Shown one piece after another: positions 56,301-64,000 of a stretch of 64,000 bases of DNA. The stretch covers positions 17,502,696-17,566,695 of the forward strand of contig OX579638.1 in NCBI GenBank assembly GCA_951230915.1, in the 5' to 3' direction. The first letter of the stretch is position 1. Every line of letters starts with the position of its first letter. The position numbers and the translations under genes are program-made. Below the pieces are notes generated by a model. It made no database searches. It was not told where the DNA came from and was given only the letters and a program-made list of their open reading frames with translations. The DNA is from Antitrichia curtipendula (Eukaryota > Streptophyta > Bryopsida > Hypnales > Leucodontaceae).

Positions 56301-57642
56301 TGGCAAATTTTGTGACTTTATCAATATAGTAGTTGATACTAAAAGTGATTCAAGTTTCATATAATTTAGCTTAATAGATTCTTGTATAAAATGGCAAAGA
56401 ATTTAAATTTAAAAACATCATCATTGCTCAGTCTGACAATTCCAAAACTTGGTTAATTGTTACAAACTAGGCTTGATTAACATTTTAAGGAAGTGATGAA
56501 GTATCATCTAAGATGTTCTAAGTAAAATCTTGTAGAGTTTGAGGATAAACTTCTTTTTAATGTCTAGTTTAATACAAAAAATTGTTGAGAATATTATAGT
56601 AGTAAAAATCACATTGGCTTCAATTGAACAAATAGGTGGGATTGTTATTGAAAATGAAAGTCTCAATAATAAGAGCACAAGAAAACTTGACATCTTTATA
56701 ATGGAGTAGAGTTTGAAACTTGTTGAGAAAATTATGATTATTATTGGCAGTAGAGACTATAAGTCATATTAGACCTATTAGACAATCTTCAAAACATATA
56801 CAAAACAAGTTATATTGTTTGGTTGGTTTTGAGCTAATTATTATAAAGGTGCAGGTCTTAATGAACACTTTAATCTTTAAAGCCCCCTTGTGTCTTCTAC
56901 AAACAAATGAAAGTTCAAGTAAGTTCCGATAATCTCAAATTTTAAAAAGACTTTTTGAAACTTAAAAAAAATTAGAAAAACACATTAGCTTTTGGGGAAT
57001 ACAATTTTTATTTCAATGGGGGACTTGGGGCAAAAGTTATGTCATTATAAGCCCAAATTTTAGGTCACCTGGCAAAATAAATATCCACAAAAATTTAATA
57101 TTAAAATTTAAAATTAATTTTTTTGTAAATTATATTTTTGTTGTTTAACTGAGCAATTTTTATTCATTCCATTTGGATTAATGTGAAAGTTAAGGATTTT
57201 CTACTTTTATAGGCCCATCACAAAAAACTTTTCAAATATAATATATTGTTTTGTATTTATTTTAAACTCAAGTTTCACAATTAAAAAAATTAAAACCAAC
57301 AAGGTTGAGTATGCTTGCTAGCACAATCTGATCATTGAAATTAGTGTGTTTCAATTCCATCCTAGAAATATTAAATTCCAAAATATTACATTGGCCATCA
57401 CTAGTAGTGTGAAAAGCAATAGGCCCTAACTAATTTTTTTAATTTTTTAGATCTAAGAATATTTATCATGCTTCTTTGATGTCACCAATCAATTCTTAGT
57501 TTTTCTTCAGTAAGATTTGCCATCCATTCTTTAAATTATTTTCTTAGTTTTGAACGACTTGCAATTGCATGAATATTCATAATTATAGTTTATTTTAGTT
57601 GAGCATTCAAATTGGTTCAAATCGGTTATATTACATCCACGT
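56301..57642. other. AT-rich intergenic, no gene
   Basis: Nothing supported up to the assembly gap. Confidence 0.5.
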
Positions 57643-57842
57643 NNNNNNNNNNNNNNNNNNNNNNNNNNNNNNNNNNNNNNNNNNNNNNNNNNNNNNNNNN
57701 NNNNNNNNNNNNNNNNNNNNNNNNNNNNNNNNNNNNNNNNNNNNNNNNNNNNNNNNNNNNNNNNNNNNNNNNNNNNNNNNNNNNNNNNNNNNNNNNNNNN
57801 NNNNNNNNNNNNNNNNNNNNNNNNNNNNNNNNNNNNNNNNNN
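57643..57842. other. Assembly gap (200 N)
   Basis: Exactly 200 unknown bases; open frames across it are meaningless. The round size suggests a placeholder rather than a measured gap. Confidence 0.99.
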
Positions 57843-57965
57843 GGGGACGCAAGGAAGTGATGTCTACTACTTGAGATGCATATCTTTGAGGAGTGGGGGA
57901 GCAAAATCAACTCGGAGGACACCTAAGGTGGGGAATATTAGAATCTTAGGGGATGCACTTAGTTC

Positions 57966-58484
57966 TACTACAACAAACCATGTGCGAACAATTGATTTCT
58001 AATAAACTATAATTTCAACCAAAAATCTTGAGCATTGTTTAATAATGACTATAGGTTTCTATTGCTAAAATTTCCAACTCAAATAAAATATGAAATGATT
58101 TCTAAAAGAGGTTGAAAATGAACTAAAATGGCATGTTTTTCAACTCAAATAATTATAGAGAACACATTTAGATGACCATTGAATCAATATTCAGTTCAAA
58201 ATGAACTTTCAATAGAGAGATATTTTTAGGAATTTTTTGTTCATTTTTTAGACTAATTTTTCTTATATAATATAGGATTGTGAAAGTTATTTTTCAATTC
58301 TATAGTGTATCTTTTTACTTCAAAAATTTGTAACTAATTATTATTAACAAATAAAAATATCAATAATTCAAAACATGAACTTTCAAAGTAGGAAAATCTA
58401 TTCATATTTTATTTATTTGTTTTTATTTAAAATTCAAAAAGTATATAGGGAGTCCAAAGTTTTGTTTGCACGTGGTTTCTAATG
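57966..58484. mobile_element. Probable inverted-repeat element, ~519 bp
   Basis: Left end tactacaacaaaccatgtgc and inverted right end cattagaaaccacgtgcaaa share aaccaygtgcraacaa. CACTA-like lettering at the left. No target duplication could be confirmed. No coding capacity. Confidence 0.45.
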
Positions 58485-61400
58485 GATATTGTAATGAACC
58501 CCCGAGATTAGAGTCTTAGTGTTTCATATAATATAAATTCATCTTTATATGTATAAAAAGTTCATTCTATGCTTTTATATTAGATTAATTAAATCAAAGT
58601 TATTAGCCATTCTAAAAAAAAGATAAAAAATTAGAAATTAGCCTAGTAGAATCCAAATTCAAATAGTATGAAGAAAGGTGCAACCAAAGACCAAAGAGAT
58701 GTGTTTTTATGACTAAAAATATGCCAAGAGTCAATTGATATATTGGTTCATTTAGATTTCACACCAATCCCAATCCACCTAACACAATAAAAGGTAACAA
58801 TAGACGAACTTTCTTGTGAAAAGTGCAGAGTAAGAATATAAACTTGCACTCAGTGTATACAATCCTTTAGAGGTCCAATGTAAGAATTTTGATGTTTTTA
58901 GATTATACAAATTCTTTTTTCAAGAAGTCAATTACTATAATTTATTTTGATAAATTCTTAGAAATTATCTAGATTGTGATAAAATTCCAATAAAAATTAG
59001 AGTAGAATTTTAGTAGCAATATAGGGCCCCAACAAGCTTCAAGGTACTCCAATACCGACAAGGACTCAAATAGATGACTCCAATAATTAATTAACAATGA
59101 ATTTTTTAATGAATTCGAGGTGTTGACTGGAGTCCTCAAAGCATATAACATCTAAATGAAGTCCAAGAAGAATCTTTTCTGACTCTCCAAATCCGTTTGA
59201 ACACCTTTAGTAAGTAAGAATCCTTCAAAAGTGTAAATTCTTTCATATGGGATTTTACAATACTTTATTTTGACAATTCTCTAACTTTATAAGCTTGAAT
59301 GACTTTAGAAAATGGATGAAGGGATTGCAAAAGGTTAATTTGGGCCTTCTACAGCCAATCGTGCAATTTGTTTGGCATTTGGATTTGTCTCCAAATGTTA
59401 GAGTTTAATCAATTGTAACTTTGGGAGGTAATTGGAGGTGAAACACTAAATGTCTTGGGGTAAGACATGGGATGAGGCCTTGAAGCAAAGTATAAAAGGC
59501 CTTTATTTTCTCTATCCAAACAATGCCATTTTTTCATATTGTACCTTGTTCTTTTGTTTTATTTAGTAATTTTGGTCTTTTGACCAAATTGTTGTCAACA
59601 TGGTATTTTTCAAGCATGTTTTCATCATTTTGTAGTAGTTTTTGAGTGCACTCTTTGAAGGATGTGAGAATCCCTTTAAATATTGTCACCTTTCTTACTC
59701 TAATGCTTTGTAGTTTGTATCTCTAATATTTGTGTTTTTATGACTTTTGCTCAAACTTTTGAATCATTGGTTTGTGTTTGTTATTTTGCACGAGCTTCTT
59801 GTATAAGAATCTAAATTCCTGATAATTCCCCCTAAAGCCTTGATATGCAAGATTGTGGTCCTTGTTAAAATTTTACATGCTTTATGTGTTTTATGTTATA
59901 TTCTTAAATTGATGATAAAGCTTAGACATTATTTATAACAATTTTTTATATTGTAAAGTCATTTATCTCCTTTTGTTAGTATTCTCCTATGCACCTTAGC
60001 TTTGTCCCTCTAAGTATCTTAGGAACCACTTAGTTTTAGCTTACATTCCACATCCCATCAAAGTTCTAATTAATCTAATTCAATTTCAAGTTTGACTCCT
60101 AATTAAATTAAAAAGGAAAAATAAAAAAAAATGCAAAGTTGACCAAATTAAAGGTTATGATTTTAGTATATACTTAATATGAGTTCATGATAATTTGGTC
60201 ATCTTTTTTGTTTGATTTCAAAGTCAGTTAGTAACAACAATTAGGATTAAAGTCAACTTTGCACTACTTCAAATATCCCAAGAAAATAGCCAGAAAAATC
60301 CCATTATGAAATTGTCCATTAAAGTAGTGAGCACAACAAGCAACTAAAAGTGATCAAATGGAGCTCAAAGACGTGGATGATAAGATGGGCGTTGGAAAAC
60401 AAGGATGTGGTACATATCTAATTTCTTTTTTTCATTTTCATTTCAAAATCATTGATTAATTAGAATTAAAGCGTTAGAATTAGATCCTCTAGTTTGCTAA
60501 AATCGGTAGTTTCATGGATGAGTGCCACAAAGTGGCACCTGTGGCTTCACTATAAGTCACTAAAATAGAAGGCTATTCCTTTTGATGACTACTACATTGG
60601 AAATGAATAGAAAAAAAATTCAAAGTGAAAGGTAGCCCACTTTAATCTTTTAAAATAAAACACAACAAAAAAAAATAATGATAGTTACTTATAAAAAAAG
60701 TCCCCAAAACTAGACTTTCATTTTAACTACTAAAAAATTCCTAATTCTATATTAAGAGAAGTTCTTATAATATAGAAAGCATTTCATCCAAGCAAAACCT
60801 TTAGGGCACTCATAACAAAGTTACTAGGCAACATTTAAATATATCTATATTTTCAAAGATGTCCATATGTAATGTTTTGTTTAGTTGGGACAAGTCCATA
60901 TACTACACTTTAAAAGTCCTATACTCCTAGTAAAAATTGAAAGTTCTTAAACAAATTACATAAATGTCTTCATAATCAAGTTGTTAAGTATTTTTAGCAA
61001 AAAAATTGTAAAAAGACTTGACCATTTGTGACCTAGGGTCTTTGTAATGCTAACATTTTCTGAAAGCACCTTTTTGATTGGCTTATTGAGACACACATCC
61101 ATAAAAATGGACAAATATCCAAATACAAACTTCAAATTTGCATGGACAATCCTTACAACTTACACGTTTTCAAAAACATCCCATATTCAGATAATAAATG
61201 AAAAAGAATAAGATAGAGTAAGATGAATTTTGATAGTGAATTAGACTAGTTTTTGGATGAAAAATGCAACTATTAATCCAATAGACTAAAAGAAAATCTT
61301 AAAATCTGATTACAATTTAGAGCAAAGATCTGAAAGTAAAAGTCAATTTTGGCATATCAATCAATAGGAAACGCTAGATGATGTTTTCTAGAATGAATCA

Positions 61401-62129
61401 TACATAACACTTTATTGAATCATAAATTTTGCTATGAAAATCTAATATTCTAATTACAAAGTGTTTTATCATTTTAGAATAGGAATTTAATATTCTACAA
61501 ATCAAATTAGAGGACCAAAATTTTGGCCTAGATTGGCCCTCAAACCCTAAAAAACTAACTTTGGCAGATTTTACCAATCTTAAGTGAAATTTAGAATACT
61601 TCAAACTTATTTCTAAAAAATGCTTATTCATTATTCAGAAGGCCAATTGGATGACATTTAGACACCTAACCTTAGGATTTCAAACACAACAAAGTAAAAC
61701 CCAATTGTCTCCACTTTATCTCAAGGGTGGTGATAAAACATTCACAACCTTTTTTTTCTTTGTATATTCTGATTTCAGATCAACAAATGACTTTTCAGAC
61801 CGTTGCACACACATATGCAATGATTATCTCTAGGCCCATGTAGCCTACTACACCATCTTCATATTTTTGCACTCACAAGATGTCAATGCTCTCTAGAACT
61901 ATCATAATGGAAGATGTAGTTCTCCGTAGTAAAGACCAATCCACTCTATGTTGAAGTCTCCCTTTGCATATATCATAGGCTAAATTGCAATTCTAGTTTT
62001 GTTTCTTTTTACCTTTGGGGTGTTATATAGGTGTTGAAGTACATGAATGCATATTTCAAAAAATAATAGGTCCCAACAATGGTGAAGATTTACCACATGG
62101 AATTTGCAATAAATGGTGTGGCACTCCTC
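58485..62129. other. AT-rich intergenic, no gene
   Basis: No coding region, RNA gene or clear element seen. Confidence 0.5.
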
Positions 62130-62132
62130 AAT

Positions 62133-62298
62133 CACTATAAAAACCCAGAGTTTTTTTATGTCTAAGTTGAAGATGTTATTTAGGACGTCACTATTGACAT
62201 AAAACAAGGGTTGTTAGATTTGTCATCACCTAAAATCCATCAACTGAGACATTGATTGTAATATAAAACATCACCTAAAACACGATTTTCTTATAGTC
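62133..62298. mobile_element. CACTA-type MITE, 166 bp
   Basis: Left end cactataaaaacc and inverted right end gactataagaaaatc, flanked by a perfect 3-bp duplication AAT (62130-62132 and 62299-62301). No coding capacity. Confidence 0.75.
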
Positions 62299-62318
62299 AA
62301 TGTATTTTTCACACGTCT

Positions 62319-62336
62319 TTAGGGTTTAGGGTTGTG
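62319..62336 (+). repeat. Short TTTAGGG telomere-like patch
   Basis: ctttagggtttagggttg, two heptamers, just 3' of the CACTA-type MITE. Confidence 0.6.
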
Positions 62337-64000
62337 GTTGGTCCTCGCAACCTATAAAAGCATTATTTTTAAGACCAAGTAGGATATGCAAGCACTTTTT
62401 CATTGGCCCAAAAATCCATGACCTATCGAAGTCTCTAGACTTATTAGTCCTACTAGACAAGACTAATTCATTTCCAGATATTGATAAACTTTACAAAGTT
62501 TAATTCCGATGTCACATTGTGGACCATCTACTAGTTGAAGTAGATATTTTTGTATGTTAAATGATCAGCATAGTGTAGGGCATTGTTGTTACTTAATTTT
62601 GTTAGTTGTCAGTTGATAACTAGTTGATTAGTAGTTAATATTAAGATTAGTTGATGGTTAGCCTCTTAGACTTATGGTTATCTACTTAGAGGCAAAGACC
62701 AGTCCCTTGTCTCTATCTTGATTTTTGGTAAGTTTTGCTGCACTTGAGTGCTAAGTTGTACATTTCTTGGTTATATATTATTGAAAGAAGCATTGATGTG
62801 AGGAGTTTGGGGTTGTGTTTTAATAAAATATTGGATCAAGAAAAAAATTTGAATTTGATTTTTAGAATAATTAATCTACTATGATGCCAATTTTTAGATC
62901 TAAATCTATTGTAGAGAAGGAGATATGAGGCTTCAAAGTGAAGGTATTTGGATTTCAATGTAGTCAATCATTAGGAAAATTTAATCTTATTTACTTTTTT
63001 GATATGGATATGAAATATAGAGGGTAGCTTTTAAAAATTATTTGTTATCTAGTATCAAGAACTTGGTTACAATGAATTTGGAATCTATAAGTTATGCATA
63101 AAATACCTTAAAAGGCCTTAAAAGGTTAGAAAGTGAGTAGTGGAAAAATGTCTACCAAAGTTAGAGTCTATCTTATTTTGAGATGAAAATTGATGTCTGA
63201 GTAGTTGAGCAATTGAGTAGTTGAATAGTTGATCTATAATTTGGTGAATTTTCAAGTCATTTGGAGTGACTTTCCTTCATTTATGCTATGTCAAAGCTAG
63301 CTATGGTAGTTTTTAGGTTATTGTGGGAACTATTTGATAGGGATTTGGGAAAAAGGAAATTTGAAAATAGGTTTAGCATTATTTAGGAAGTTAAATTTAC
63401 AAAGAAAGTACATGTAAAGAATTCCATATAAATTTTTATCCAATTTGGGAGTTTAAACAAATAATTTATAATTTGTTTTAGGGAGGTTGTTTAATAGGGT
63501 TGTTTTTCTAATTTCTAATTGGCCATTGCAACCAAAGATAATAAGAAAATGTTCCTTGACTTTTGCCCATGTGTTTTTCTCATGCGTAATTCTAATTGCA
63601 AAATTCTTTTATTCCACTCTTAAAGGCTACAAGGGTGAAGATTTTTCCTAGTTAATTTTAATTTTTAGTTTTTAATAATTTATAACATTGAAGGCTTGAC
63701 ACTTCAATTTTTTTTCCAAATCGGACTCTACTTTAGATACAATTTAACGAAGACCTTTGAATTTCCGAATTGGTCCTTTACGCTCACAGCTTTGCCTTGT
63801 CTTCTTTTATAGGAACAACATGATCTTCATTCACCAACTTGACTTTTACACCGTTGACTTCACAACTTGGTTTCACAACACTTTGATAACTACAGAATTG
63901 ACATTTCTAATACACCAACTTGGAATTTGTCATTGCAACCTCAACAATATTTATTGCTTAAATGTTGCTCTCCTTATTCTAGAAGTTAATTGTCACCATA
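62337..64000. other. AT-rich intergenic, no gene
   Basis: Nothing supported to the window end. Confidence 0.5.

Noticed and set aside
57599..57922. Open frames across the N run
   Set aside because: Artefact of unknown bases.

Overview
The window is nuclear DNA of a land plant or close relative, most likely a seed-free plant. The evidence is short GT-AG introns, plant-type TTTAGGG repeats, plant-type transposon families and two plant-like membrane-protein genes; the species cannot be fixed from the sequence. It is AT-rich and made mostly of nested and decayed transposable elements. A 200-base assembly gap lies at 57643-57842.

1-18 kb. The main discovery is one very large hAT-superfamily DNA transposon, 1436-17650 (16,215 bp). 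Both ends read CAGGGTTGTC inwards and both are flanked by the same 8-bp target duplication GTCCCCCT (1428-1435 and 17651-17658). Inside are (i) an uninterrupted ~1026-aa hAT transposase (minus strand, 13769-16849), (ii) a protein-kinase-like gene (plus, 10829-12490) with one in-frame TAG just before its APE motif, and (iii) a coiled-coil/RING-H2 gene (minus, 4287-6563) with in-frame stops and frameshifts. Four GC-rich arrays of GACGG/CCGTC motifs lie at the two ends of the element and 5' of the two cargo genes. It looks like a giant hAT that carries signalling-type cargo. The element sits in an older repeat that ends in a CACTA-like terminus at 17985.

18-29 kb. A purine-rich degenerate repeat, a LINE 3' fragment, and three decayed copies of one plant mobile-domain (gag-like) protein family in opposing orientations (20161-21720 +, 22861-24210 -, 27190-28660 +). 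The first is split by a 1,153-bp CACTA-type element with a GAA duplication.

29-38.5 kb. A dead LINE on the minus strand (ORF1 with DUF4283-like domain and zinc knuckle, endonuclease, reverse transcriptase), split in the reverse transcriptase by a ~3.6-kb composite insertion. That insertion contains a TGACG-rich segment, a CACTA-type MITE, repeated CTCGGAATCCGAG palindromes and a TA/TG microsatellite.

38.5-51 kb. AT-rich DNA with foldback elements, then the two host-like genes, both on the minus strand: a six-helix membrane protein (44292-45871, three exons) and a TLC-domain membrane protein (about 48825-50159, TATA-like box near 50957). A duplicated segment lies between them.

51-64 kb. AT-rich and without recognisable genes. 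It holds two ~945-bp elements with TTAA-flanked CCCCTAAA termini (piggyBac-like in layout), a 166-bp CACTA-type MITE with an AAT duplication, and a probable 519-bp inverted-repeat element.
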